A stretch of 64,000 bases of DNA from Rusavskia elegans (lineage: Eukaryota > Ascomycota > Lecanoromycetes > Teloschistales > Teloschistaceae). Both the position numbers and the translations under genes were made by a program. Numbering within the stretch: position 1 is the first letter of the stretch; each line of letters starts with the position of its first letter. Below the pieces are notes generated by a model. That model searched no databases and was not told the origin of the DNA. It saw nothing but the letters and a program-made list of their open reading frames with translations. The stretch lies in assembly GCA_011316305.1 (NCBI GenBank), contig SAUG01000084.1:1-64000 (forward strand), written 5' to 3'. Below, piece by piece: positions 48,758 through 62,399 of the stretch.

Positions 48758-49027
48758 TATTATAAAAACGATCTATATATTAAAGCTTTTATAGAAAATA
48801 CGGAAAAGGCGATAACTATTAAATAAATAGAATAGAAATAAAATGAAATAATATATTAAAATAATATATCGAATATAAATAGATCTATCTAATATAGAAA
48901 TATTCATTTCTGATATTTTTTCTAGTCTAATATCGCTTTTAATAGTCCGAATAAAGTAATTTTAATAAAGTATATAGCTTTAATCGTTAATTTTATCTAA
49001 TAACGAGTAATTTATTATACCGGCGTT

Positions 49028-49187
49028 TAGGCTGACCACTTCGAACCAAAGTGGCGATCCGATTTCGCGATAAACGTGGCTAACGCGACAAAATTACTAG
49101 TTAAAGTTAATCTCCTTCCTAATACGGTTCTATATTCGAACCCGAAATACGATTTTGGATTCGAAACCCGATAAAACGGCCAGTCTA
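49028..49187 (+). mobile_element. 160-bp hAT-type MITE, copy 2
   Basis: Same 160-bp length and order as the other copies, with less RIP (gtggcgatccgatttcgcga). Begins taggctgacc, ends ggccagtcta. Flanks ccggcgtt and ccggcttc agree at six of eight bases, consistent with an aged target duplication. Confidence 0.8.
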
Positions 49188-49268
49188 CCGGCTTCTAAAA
49201 ACTTTAGTCCGCTAGAACTCTAGATTTTCTAGAAAATTAGACGGTATTTACTAAAAAATTTAGTTATA

Positions 49269-52200
49269 TATTATAAATACAGACGGCGTACCTTTAGGAA
49301 CGCGATAGTATTTAGTACAGCGTAGGATTTCCTATTACGCCTCGATAGGCAGGGATATATAGGACGGTTTTAGTATTAATACTAAAGAATATCTTAGCGG
49401 TTTTAGTAAATAAATACTATAAATACCCTGATTTTAGTTATTTTAGTAAATAAATACTTTAAAATAAAGCTATCTTAGTAATTCTAGTAAGTAAATATTT
49501 TAAAATAAGGTAATCTTAGTTATTTTAGTAAGTAAGTAACCTAACTAGTAGAGAATTTTATTATCTATATAGATTTCGAACTCGAGGTCTTTATAACTTA
49601 TATTTAATTTAATAGTTATCGCTATATACTGTTCTAGTTATAAAACTGACTTATTTTTATATTAATTTAAAGTAATTATCTATTATACTTCTGTTTATAA
49701 ATATACTAATAAATCTAACTAAATATTAGAAAAACCAGGACTTTTCTAGATCGTTTTATAATATTTTAAATATCTTTAGAATATCTATCGCAGGTTAATA
49801 TTAAATTCCTACTCTAAATAATTCCAGCTCTATAGTAAAAAAGTCCGAATTTAAAAGTAAGGAAATCTAAATAAAAGATAATAGTAGTAACGAAAAAGTT
49901 AGTATTTCTACTACTAGTTACCGTAACTAAAGTATTAAAGTTAATAAGCCTAATAAATACTATAGGAATCGAAATAAATTAGAGGACTGGCTCGTATAAT
50001 TAGATATATATTTTATATTCTATTCTATATCTAAAAAAAAGAAAATCCTCTTCGCTATATTCTATTTTCGAAAATAAATCTAGTATTAAATAAAACCTCT
50101 TCTACGCTAATATATAGACGACGAAGAAAATAATAAATATATCTTTATATAGTTTATATAATTTAAAAAAGCTATTTATAATATCTTTAGAATCTCGAAT
50201 AAAATTCTAACTACTAAATATATTATCTAATATCTTTAGTAGAAAACTATAATATCGGAATACGTTATACGGTTTAAAAAATATTTACTATTAATAGAAT
50301 AAAATAATAACGCCTTATATATAATATATAGACAAAGGTTAAAAAAGTAAATAAAAAATAAATTTATACGCGACGGTCGAATATACGAAACCTTAGATAA
50401 TCTAATTGAGATATCTATCGACCTCGATAATAAACTATATAAAAGAGATATAAAGAAATACTATAATAGACAACTACAGATTAATACGAGACGTTATTTT
50501 AGAAAGCAATATAGAAGATAGCTACTAAATAAAAGGATAGGAAATAGCTACTATAGACCTATATCTATAGAACTGGATTCTATATAATAGCGTTATAAAG
50601 GAAAAAAATCTAGAAATAGTAAAAGGAATAAAAATTCTAAAACGTTCTATAACTATAATAAACCAAGCTATTTTACGAGAAAATATCGAATAAATAAAGT
50701 ATAGTAACGACAGTTTAACGTTATACTAAGAAAACCTAAAAATTAGTAAAAAATTATTTTAAAGGACGACGATAGTAGTTCTAAACTCTAAAAAGCTAGT
50801 TTAAATAAAGAATTTATATTTTTAGAAAACGATAAAATACTATAAAAAGCTACGATAAATAATATTTTATTATAAATAATAATAAAACCTATTAGAAAGA
50901 AAGCTATCTTTAGATAGAAGATTATAATAATAGAAGACGTTAGACCAATATACCTTTAAGCTCTTTATAATAAAAAATTAGTAAAGGAAAGATTTATAGT
51001 AATCTATAAAGGATTTAAAAATATTTATAAAATATATATTAATAGTAAATACCTATAAAACGATTAGTAGAATAAGAAAGTAAATAATATTATTAATATA
51101 TTAGAAAAGAAATTAGGAAACGATATTTTTAAAGATAAAAATATTTCGAAACCGATATTATAATAGAGAAATATAATAGTAGGAAACTAATATATACTAT
51201 TTAGTTAGATCGCCTGCTATAATAACGACTGTAGGATCTATAAATTAAAAAAAAAAGGAGCCGGATAGTATCTATTAAAACTACGCCGATATATTTCTAT
51301 AATATCTACTAAAATCGGAAGTTATAATATTTATAACTATTCTAGATATATTATCTGTAGTAGATATAAATACTAGAAGAAATAATAAAAAAGAAATAGA
51401 ATTTTTAATTAGAATCTCTATAGATATATTTTATAGATAAACTACGAAGACCGGAAATACGAAAATATTAAAAATAATTCGGAAAAAGTTAAAATCTTAT
51501 AGTAATAGATATACTATAAATATATAACTTTATAGTCCGGAAAAAGTAACTAAATTTAGCTAGCTACGTATATATATTTAGGATTAAAATAATTATTAAA
51601 ACTAATAACGGACTATAGAAGGTTAAAGTATTTATTAATTTAGACGTAACCAGAAATTTCGTATCCGAAGATTTAGTTATAAAAAAAGAATTCTTTTAGA
51701 CTAAGAAAAAAGACCTATATAATTTAATAGTTATTAATAGAAATAAAATACCGAATAGAGACAGAAGAATTATAGAAAAAACGATACTATTCTAAATAAT
51801 CATTAACTAGTACTAAAAGGAATTTTAGTTTAATATTATTCGTATAGCTACTTACGATATTATATTTAAAATACTTTAGTTAAAAAATTATAATCCAGTA
51901 ATAGACTAGAAGAAAAAAGTATTTAGCTTTAAATAATATTTCTATATAGGGAGTATCTAGCCTACGCCGAAGTAGCAATTTCGGGTAGATAAAAAAAAGA
52001 ATATAAAATACGAGTTTATAACTTCGAAGAAAAATAATTAAAAACTATTTAGGTCCGATTTATTAGATACTAGTAAAAGTTAGCTAGATTAATAAAATAG
52101 AAATAAAAAGAAAAATTACGAACTTTTTAAAAATCCTATACTATCTAATAAAAAATTAATAGAAAATCTATTAAAAAGAGTTCTAAGTAAATATAAAAAT

Positions 52201-55200
52201 TAGATAAATTTATTTCGGAAAGAAATAAATATAAAAATACTATCTAAATATTAAATATAAAATTATAAAATCAGATTTAAACGAAATAAATTATCTATAT
52301 TTAGATATATCTATCTATTATCTATAATAGAGCTCGAAATATTCTATAAATACTTAGATAAAAATATAAAAAAGAAATTTATTAGAAAATCTTAATTACT
52401 AGTAGAATACCCGATTCTTTTTATATTTAAAAAGGACGGAATATTCTATTTATAAATCGATTACCGGAAGCTAAACGATATTATAATTAAAAATCGATAT
52501 CTATTATTAAATATTAGCGAACTCTAAAATAGATTTTCTAGAATAAAATATTTTATAAAATTTAACCTTCGAAGAGTATATAACTTTATAAAAATAAAAA
52601 CCGGAAAAAAATAGAAAATAGCTTTCCGAATATAATATAGTTATTATAAATATATAATAATATTATTTAGATTTATAAACGTCCCGGTAACCTATTAGAA
52701 TATAATTAATAATATATTAAAAGAATATCTCGATATATTTATTATCGCCTACTTTAATAATATTTTGGTTTTTTTTAAAATATTTAAAGAATATAAATAA
52801 TATATTAATAAAGTTTTTAAATATTTAGAGAAGAAAGATTTTCGCTTTAAACTAGAAAAGTATAAATTCTATAAAAAAGATATTAATATCCTAGAATTTA
52901 TAATAGGACGAAATAGACTATATATTAATTCTAGTAAACTAAAAGCTATTATAGAATAGAAAATACTAATAAATATTAAAAAAATCTAGAATTTTTTCGG
53001 ATTTATAAACTATAATCGAAAGTTTATAAAAAACTATTTTAAAAGAGCTCTCGCTTTAATAGCTTTAATAAAAGATACCGTCGAATAGTATTAAGGAAAA
53101 AGAGAATAATAAATATTCGAAGATTTTAAAAGAAAATATATAAAAAACCTAGTATTTAAAATATTTAATCAGAAGAAACTATTATAAATAGAAATAGATT
53201 TATTAGATCTAGCTATAGGAATATATTTTCTATAATAATATAATAGTAACTAGTAGCCGGTAGTATATATATTAAGTAAATTATCGCTCGTAAAATAGAA
53301 TTATAATATCTATAATAAAAGACTACTAGCTATAGTAGCTATATTAGAATAATAGAAAGTATACGCCGAAGGATTACTAGAATTAACGATTTTTATAGAC
53401 TATAAAAACCTTTTATATTTTATAATAATAAAGTAATTAAATAGAAAATAAATATAATAGTCTAAATTCTTCGATTAGTATAAAAATAAAATATATTATA
53501 TTCTAGATAAAGAAAATAGAAGAATAGATATTTTAAATCGAAGAAGTAATTATATAAAAATAAAAAAGGTTTTTAATAATAGTATTTTTAAAGTTAATAG
53601 AAATAGATTACTATTAATATATTAGTATAAAATAAATATAACGCTGCGTATATTCCGAAATAACTAGAAATAGTTTTCTATTAAAAAAGGAAAACTATAA
53701 ATACTAGACGATAAAATCGATAAATATAAAAAAAAACACTATAATAGAGTACTATAAAGGTTTCTAGATATAATAAAGATAATATAACTTTTATAATAGT
53801 ATTACTAGTTCTCTAATATAAAATAATATATTAAAATATATATTAAAAGATATTTTAGTTATTCGTAAAATAAATATAGTATATATACTCGTTATAGAAA
53901 AATCTAGTATTAGAAACTACCGGATTTACTATAAAAGAATATTATATTAGACTTTATTATTAAATTCCTAAAATAAAAAAACTCGATAATAAATATAAAA
54001 TATAATTTAATATTTAATATAGTAGATAGACTTATAAAATATATTTATATAATTCTATTAAAAGAAGATTTTATAGTAGAATAACTTAGATTTATTATTT
54101 TAGATCGATTATTTCGGTACTACGGACTACTAGAAGTATTAATAAATAATAGAAATAAACTCTTTACTTTAAACTATTAGAAAATTCTTATTTCTCTATT
54201 TAGTATTAAATTAAAAATATTAATAGTTTTTTACCCGATAATAGATAGATAGATAGAACGTACTAACTAGATATTTAAATAATATCTAAAGTATTATATT
54301 AACGATATTTAAAATAATTAGATTTTACTTTTATTAATAGTATAACTAGTATTTAATATAAAAAAATCTAGTATAATAAAAGAAATACCGTTTTATACTA
54401 ATAATAAAAGGAATCCGAATCTATTTAAATAACCGCTACTATACCGATTAGCGGAATTAGTAATAAAAAGAATCGAGATTTAAAAAAAAATCTATAGAAA
54501 TATTCTAAAAATATAGAAATATTCGGATAATTATTAAAATAAAAAGCGAAAAATAATATTTTAGCTAAAAAAGAGAAATAAAGTATACCTTTTTATAAAA
54601 AATCTAAAAATAAGAACTTTAAATAAAAAATTTAATTATATTAAAGTCGGACTATTTTTAATTAAAGAAATTAAAAGACCTTAGAACTTTAAATTTAATC
54701 TATCTAGAAATATAAAAATATATCCGGTATTTTATATATTTCTTTTAAAATTAGCCGATCTCGGAACGCTATTATAATAGACGTTTAACTTCGAAATATA
54801 AAAGGAAGATATTTTTATAGTTAAAATATTCCTATAATAGAAAGGTTAGAACTATCTAATTAAATAAAAAATTTATTTTATTTCGGAAAATATCTAGAAA
54901 TCTAAAAAATACTTAGTAAACTACTAGAAGACTCTATAATAATTCTATTAAAAGGAGCTAAAGAAGTTATTAACTAACCGGAATTACTAGATAGAAGAAT
55001 TTATTTAGAAGCTATATTAATAAAAGGATTTAGATTTACGGAAAAAAACGGATCCGCGGTTATATTTTTTTATTATAGCTCTTCGATATTTTATAGCTTA
55101 CTATTAACTATAATACGCTATTTTTTTTTAATATAATCTAATTAATAAAAAAGACGCTATTATTTTATATTTGCTTTATATAACTTCTTTTTTAATTTCT

Positions 55201-55980
55201 TACGTTTATTTTTAAGACGACGCTAACGCGTAGTATATAATTAAGTAAGGTTATAAAGATAAATTTATTTTATATAACTAATATACTTTTTAGAACCTTT
55301 ACCGATACGATAGAATTTCTCTAACTAGAAATAATTCTAATAAAAACGTATAGCTAATATATTAATATCTAATAATAGGACTTTATTATAATAATTTTTA
55401 GTTAATAGTTTTTTCCTTTTACCTATAAAAAAGAAGGAATAATAGTTTTTCGGGATAAAAAATCTAAAAAAAGGACCTAGTATTATAAATATAGGCAGCG
55501 TACTTTTAGGAACGCGGTAGTATTTAGTATAGCGTAGGATTTCCTATTATACCTCGATAGATAAAGATATATAAAACGGCTTTAATATTAGTACTAAAGA
55601 GTATTTTAGCAGTTTTAATAAATAAATACTATAAATATTCTAATTTGAATTATTTCAGTAAATAAATACTCTAAAATAAAACTATTTTATTTATCTTAGT
55701 AAGTAAATATTCTAAAATAAAGCTATTTTAGTTATTTTAGTAAATAAGTAACCTAACTAGTAGAGAATTTTATTATCTATATAAATTTCGAACTCGACGC
55801 CTTTATAGCTCGTATTTAATTTATTAGTTATCGCTATATACTACTCTAATAATAAAACTGACTTATTTTTATATTAATTTAAAGTAATTACCCGTTATAT
55901 CTTCGTTTACAGATATACTAATAAGTCCAACCAAATATTAGAAAAACCAAGATCTTTCCAGATAGCTCTATAACATTACA
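49269..55980 (+). mobile_element. Chromodomain Ty3/gypsy retrotransposon with 500-bp LTRs
   Basis: LTRs at 49,269-49,768 and 55,481-55,980 are each 500 bp and clearly alike. The internal plus-strand reading, through stops, runs in the expected order: gag near 50.0-50.5 kb (LEDWLV-x-LDIYF, TLDNLIEISIDLDNKLYKRD type); reverse transcriptase near 52.4-52.8 kb (FYL-x-INYRKLND, KNRYLLLNISEL, KYFIKFNLRRVYNFI, YFNNILVFF); RNase H near 53.3-53.5 kb (YNKRLLAIVAI, FIDYKNLLYF); integrase expected 53.6-54.4 kb; and a chromodomain-like end near 54.8-54.9 kb (NYLIK-x-KIYFISENI). No 5-bp target duplication is seen (ttata versus gcggg). Non-functional. Confidence 0.85.
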
Positions 55981-56878
55981 GCGGGAATATAGCTAATAAA
56001 TATATTAAATCTTCCTATAAAAAAAGGATAAAAATAGCGATATTAATATTAAAATTAATAAAAAGAATTAGATAGTAGAGAAAAATTTTTCTATATAAAA
56101 TAATATTAAATTTAAAGATAATAAAGATTTAACTAGAAGTATTAACGTTAATTAAAATAAAGATAAAGATAAAGATAAAGATAAAAATAAAAATAATGAT
56201 ATAGAAAAAGGGGAGAATATAGAAAGAAAGGCGGAAGCGGAAGCCGAAAACGATAAAAATAAAAATTTAAAGGAAATTATTAAACTTTCTAACTAATTAT
56301 CTTTATCTAGAAATAGTAGATTTAGATAAATATATTACTTCGATATATTACTATATTATTAATATAAGAACTAATTTAATCTAAATAATTTATTTTAATA
56401 TAAAATTATATTAATTTAAAATCTTTAAATTCGTAGATTTTAATTATAAAATTAATTTAAACTCTATTTATAATCTATGATATATATAAAGAGACTTAAG
56501 TTCCAATATAGAGTCAATCTAATATCTATATAGTAGATTTAGTAATAAAAGTTTAATAATAGATAATAAGAAATTAAATAATTAATATTTTAATTTAAAA
56601 TATTTTTATTTTAAACTTTTTTAATTATTTATTTAGCTAGAAGTTAATTGTTTCTTTTATAACTATCTTTATTTTAATTTTTAGCGAAATAATTTTATTA
56701 AGAATATAAAAAGTTATTTCTATATAATTAAATTAAATTTCGAAATTTTATCTAAAATTTTAAAAAAGTATTTTATATAAATCTATTATAAAAAAATAAT
56801 TAATAATTATTACTTTACTAATCTATTCGATTTATTCTAGTAAAGTTTTTACGATATTTAAATCATCTACTATATAAT

Positions 56879-57038
56879 TAGACTGGCTACTTCGATCTAA
56901 AATAGTAATCCGATATTATAATAAATATAGCTAACGCGTTAAAATTACTAGTTAAAGTTAGTTTCTTTTCTAATATTATTAGAATCTTAAATTGGTTTTT
57001 CCGATCCGAGTTTAAAATCCGATAAAATATCTAGACTA
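56879..57038 (+). mobile_element. 160-bp hAT-type MITE, copy 3
   Basis: Begins tagactggct and ends atctagacta; strongly RIPped. It is flanked by a perfect 8-bp duplication tatataat (56,871-56,878 and 57,039-57,046). Same length and orientation as the other copies. Confidence 0.87.
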
Positions 57039-57393
57039 TATATAATAAATCTTAATAAAATATAAAATTTCTATTTAAAACGGTAAAATCTTAAATTTTT
57101 TTATTTTTTAAATTTTTTTATATTTATTAAAGTCGAAATTTTAGAATTTATTATTTAAATAGACAAAATAGTCTAAATATTAGGAATAGATATTTATTTT
57201 CTAAACTAAAAAGTATTTAGATTAATCTATTTAAAATACTTTTAAATTTTTTTTAAAAGAATTCTATTTTTTAGATAGAATTCTATTTTCTAACTCTATC
57301 CGGTTATATATATTCTAAAGTTTCTTTAAAGCTTTTTTTATTTTTAAATCTATAGTACGCTTATAGTATTTAATTATTATTATCTGTTCTATA

Positions 57394-57553
57394 TAGACTG
57401 GCCACTTCGGTTTAAAGTGGCGACTCGATTTCGCGATAAACGTGGCGAACGCGTTAAAACTACTAGTTAAAGTTAGTTTCCTTTCTAATACGGTTAGAAA
57501 CTCGGGTCGGTTCCTCCGATTCGGGTTCGAAATCCGATAAAACGGCCAGACTA
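57394..57553 (+). mobile_element. 160-bp hAT-type MITE, copy 4 (best preserved)
   Basis: Begins tagactggccacttcgg and ends aaaacggccagacta; least mutated of the four. Flanked by a perfect 8-bp duplication gttctata (57,386-57,393 and 57,554-57,561). It contains ttcgcgataaacgtggc shared with the other copies. Confidence 0.92.
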
Positions 57554-59989
57554 GTTCTATATATTTTAGAGTTATTTAGATTCGATTCTACCGATAAATT
57601 CTTTTTATAAAACTAAAAGCCCGTTCTATTCCTACTAAGAATATTAGATAAATAAAGATATTATAAGCTATCTATACTAGTTTTAGAAAGTTCGAAATAT
57701 TATTTTTTTAGAATATCTAATTTAGATTCTCTTCGGTAGTATTAATATAAAGATATCGATTTATTTCGGAAGTAACTGCTCGAAGATACTAAAGTTATTA
57801 AAAAATGTTATTTAAAGTAGATAAAGTAGACTTTAGACTAATTAGTAAAGTTATAATATATTACTTTTTTATATTACTTTATTTTCTTTTATACGGCGGA
57901 CTTTAGATTTTAATATATTAATAAATTTTCTATAGTATTTAATCGATAAAAACTAAACTTTATTATAGGATTTAGAATATTCGTAATATTATAAATTAAT
58001 TTATCTTTATCTTTAATATAAAAATAGTATTTTATAAACTTTATATAAGTATAATTAAAAGCTATTAATATTATTTCTTTATTAATATAGTTCGATAATC
58101 GAATTACTTTTTCTATTTTAGTAAAATAATTAAAAATAGTACTGTAAAATCGGAATATTAAATAAATTCTAATATCTATAGTTTTTAAAACTAATAAAAT
58201 ATCTTTATAAGAGAGCTATAATATACTACCTATAAAAAGAAAAGATTACTATTTATTTATATTAAAGGTAATCCTTTATATTTATAGATTGCACGAATTC
58301 TTTTCTATAAATTTATTAATAAAATAACGTATTTAATATACCCGATAAATTATAAAATATATCGAATTCTATCGAATATAAATATTTTAAATTATATTTC
58401 TAGATTAGAAATTAGAATCGACCCTTTTCTAGATTTCTTTAAAGCGAAGTTTATATTAAAAAGAAATAGAGATATAGACTATAATAGTATAAGCCTAAAT
58501 AAAATATTAGTTTTAAAACTTTTAGATTTATATTATCTACGTATATTATCTTTTTTATAATAATTAATAGGCTACTACTAATAGCTTTAACTTATTTTTT
58601 ATCTAGTTTTCAGATAAAATTGTCGCTAACTATTTATAATCTAATAGTTTTAATAAAGTTTTAAATTATTAGATTAATTATATAAATTATATAAAATAGA
58701 GAATTTTAGATTCGATTCTATTAATTATCGAGCCGAGTAAAAGTTTTTTTAAAATTTTTTTTAACGTACTATTAGAACTAATATTATTAGTAATAATATC
58801 TAGAAGCTTCGGTTTAAACAAAAAAAATTCTAAAAGTTTTAATAGCTTCTAGTACTATAAATAGCTAGAATGACTAGTAGAAAGAAATATAAATCTAATT
58901 AGACGTTTTTAAAGTTAAAGATAAATATTAATCTAATATACGGGTATTTTTAAATATATAATCTTTTATAGATTTAATTAGATATCTAGTACATAGAAAA
59001 TACGTTTCAAAATTACTCGCGGATAGTATTATAACTATCGAAAACTATTTATATAAATTATATACGGCCGACGAACTTTATATTAAAACAAAATATTTAT
59101 AGTAATAGTTTAAATCTCTTATTTTCGATAGTTTAAACTAGTAGATTTAGATTTAAAAAAATTCTATATAGATATTTATTCTAAATAGTTTAGTCGAAAA
59201 TAGATTCGAATTTAATATAGTTTTTTTTCTATAATTAAAATAAATTTTATATTATTTCTTTATATTATTATTAGCTGTTTATACGGATTAATATTAAATT
59301 AAATAAAAGACTATAAATTCCGTCGCTTAGTTTTTTAATAAGCAATAATATTAAAATATTTCTTTATAGTAGATATATTAGAAGAATTAAAAGCTATAGA
59401 ATAATCGAAAATTTTAAAATAGTTTTTATATATAATTTTAGATAGACTATCTATTATTAAAGCTATTTAGTAAAACTATTACTACTATTTCGACTATATA
59501 TATTCTATTGCTTTTTTTAACTAAAAAATATTAACTAGTTTTAATAGAATTTATTTTTAATACCGATAGCTATAGAAATATTAGACTATTAATATTCGAA
59601 CTTTTTATAATAATCTAGATTCTGTTAAATATATCTATTTTTTTTAAAAAAAAACTAATATTAAATAGTCGGTTCGAATTTTATTAGCTATATTTTTAAT
59701 AATCTATTTTCATTTTTATATAATCGATTAAATTTTAATATTATAACGTTCGTAAATCGGCTCGCCGTTTGATTTATAGACTAGCTATAATAGATTTTAT
59801 CTAGAAAGGACCTATTAGAAAGAATTTTACTAAATATAAAAAAATTAGATATTTTATATTAATTTAATTATCATTTACTATTTAGTAGTAAGGAATTGAT
59901 ATCTATCTAAGTAATATCTAAAGTATTAACGTAAATATATAGTAAAAGCGGGTGTTTTTTATATAGGAAAAGAGGTTTTAATAATTTTA

Positions 59990-60394
59990 ACGGATTAAAT
60001 CCGGGAACTCGAGTTTAACCCGGATCTAAATCGGATCGAATTCTATAATAATCCGATTTAATTTAGATCGGATCGGACTATTTTTTAATCCGATTCGAGT
60101 CGGATCGGATTAGCTAATCTAGATTCGAAATCCGATCCGACGGCCAGTTTGATTAATTGAAAAAGTTCTAGTTAAATTAAATATATTATATAAATATATT
60201 TCTTTTATATAAAATAAATTAATTATCTATGATTTTAATTAAAATATTATATTATATATAAAAATAATAATAGATTAAATTGGATTTCTATTAATTTCTA
60301 TTTTATAATTCGATTTAATCTTCGGTTTTAATATTAAAAACCGATTCGAACCGTTTAATAGATTAGATCGAACTAATTTATTAAAACTCGAATC
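59990..60394. mobile_element. hAT-like transposon ends split by a later insertion
   Basis: Sequence ending cgatccgacggccagttt near 60,144 resembles the terminus of the TAGACTGGCC family. From about 60,260 the sequence matches the right part of the 1.57-kb element (42,990-43,130), is cut at 60,394 by the 396-bp element and resumes at 60,791. Only fragments are legible. Confidence 0.5.
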
Positions 60395-60790
60395 TAGACT
60401 GGCCGTCGGGTCGGATTTCGAATTTAAATTAACTAATTCGACCCGATCCGAATCGGATTAAACTAAAATATAATCCGATCCGACCGAATTTCGGATTTTA
60501 AATTATAATCCGATCTAATCTACTAAAATCTTTAAATTTTGATATAAAAATATTAAGCTAATATAACTTTTAAATAAATTTCTTAAAAAAATTCTAAATA
60601 ATTAACTACGCTAGCTAGAAAGTCCGTAGTAAAACTAAATATATTACTTCGATATATTAACTATATTAAAATAAAAGAATAATAATATATTAAATATATA
60701 ATTTAATCGAATCGAATCCGAATCGGATTACTAGAATCGAATCGAATATTCGATAGTTCGATAGAAATCCGACTCGAACCGGCTAGTCTA
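60395..60790. mobile_element. 396-bp hAT-type MITE with 8-bp target duplication
   Basis: Begins tagactggccgtcgggtcgg and ends gaaccggctagtcta. It is flanked by ctcgaatc (60,387-60,394) and ctcggatc (60,791-60,798), which differ by one RIP-type G-to-A change. The uninterrupted version of the target is seen at 43,110-43,125, confirming insertion into another element. Related to 41,147-41,590. Confidence 0.85.
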
Positions 60791-61274
60791 CTCGGATCGG
60801 ATTTTCGAAATACCGACGAAAATTCGATTCGAAATAACTATAAAATAATTATAGATTAAATACTTATTAAAATATATATAAATATTTATTCCTTTAATAA
60901 TAATATTCAATATAGCGATAGAAAATAAGAAAATAACAGATTATCGAATTAAATTATCTAAAATAATATTAGATATCGAAATATACAAAAAAATATTACT
61001 AATATCTCTATTCTATTATATTATCTTTTTCTATCTTTTGATTGTTTATAATAAAGTTTCGGCTAGTCTATATAATAAAATAATTTAAATATACGTAATA
61101 TCTATTATAGTTAACTTTAAATTAAAATAATAGAAAAAATTATTTCATTTTAAAATCTAGTAAATTTTTATAATTTTTTCGATATTTAATATATAGATTT
61201 TCTAAATATTTTTTAAAATATTTAAATATAAAATAGAAACGATCTAAATAATATAGTGATAACGCTGCGTGACC

Positions 61275-61352
61275 TGGTAACCTAACGGATCTAGCGTTTT
61301 TCGGAATTAACGAAGTTAATCCGACGAGTCGAAAATTCGAATCTCTCGAAAA
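61275..61352 (+). other. tRNA-like sequence (degenerate tRNA or tRNA-derived repeat)
   Basis: A box-like taacctaacgg and B box-like attcgaatct are correctly ordered about 50 bases apart. A stem tttcg/cgaag encloses a 7-base loop, but the loop lacks the obligatory U33. The arm before ttcgaat reads gaaaa against ctctc after it; undoing RIP would make it pair. Unlikely to be functional. Confidence 0.25.
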
Positions 61353-62254
61353 TTAATCTAATATTTGAATTTTTTCTATCGATTAAATCGATTTTTATAT
61401 AGAGTTTTTATATAGAAAGATTATATAGTAGATCTTTTGATACTCGTATAAATCGATCGAATTAAAATTAAATCTAAAAAGATTAAATAAATTACGGTTT
61501 TTCTTCTAAATTTCAATTTAAATCTAGTTTTTTTAGAAATTAAAAATTCGAATTTTCGTTAAAAAATTCAAATACCAAATAATTATATAATCTAATCGAT
61601 TTAACGTCTTTAATATTAAATATCGTAAAAGATTAAAATTAAAAATCGAATAATTAAATCGTATATATAATATAAATAAAATTTGTATTAATATATTATT
61701 TTTTAAATTAAATAAAATAAATAATATTTAAAGTTTTTATCTAAAATATTCAACGTTATAATTATAATATCAAACTTTTTAAAAATTTAACGAATAATAG
61801 AAAATTAAAATTTTTATAAAAAAATTTTTTTTAGTAAATTTAAAAAGCTTTCGTTTTTTTTTATAGATCGATACTGCTATAATTAGAATATAGAAAATAA
61901 AAATATTAATATATTTTAAAATATAGCTAGTAATATAATTTTATTATACGTCGAAACGAATTATCGTTTATCGTTCGAACCGAATTTTTTTTTTTATATA
62001 TTCTATTCGTATTTTAATTAATATTATTGATCTTCGTAATGAATTAATATTTAAATACTAGTTATTTAACGTTTTATAAAAAAAATTCTTTTTAACTTTT
62101 TATTTTCAATCTATGGTATTAAATCTCGCTTTATTTAATTAAAATCGAAATCGTTAAAAAAATTCTATTTTTTCGTCTAAAAAATCCGTTCCGAGATATA
62201 CTTTAAAGGCAACCGTATATTCTATAACAATCTGTTTATATTAAATCTACGTTA

Positions 62255-62399
62255 AATTCGCCGAAAACAGCTAGTTCTCGAGAACTAGTTACAGATATTC
62301 CGAAAATAAAGAATTAAAAAGAACTAAATAGTCGATTTCTAGTTATAAAAAACTCTAAATTAGATCTAGTTCGTTTTAACTAGCTGTTTTCGACGAATT
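62255..62399. repeat. Inverted repeat with internal 18-bp palindrome
   Basis: 62,255-62,276 and 62,378-62,399 are inverted 22-base arms with one difference. The perfect palindrome ctagttctcgagaactag lies at 62,271-62,288, overlapping the left arm. The region keeps some CA and TG. It may be a foldback element or chance structure in low-complexity DNA. Confidence 0.55.
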
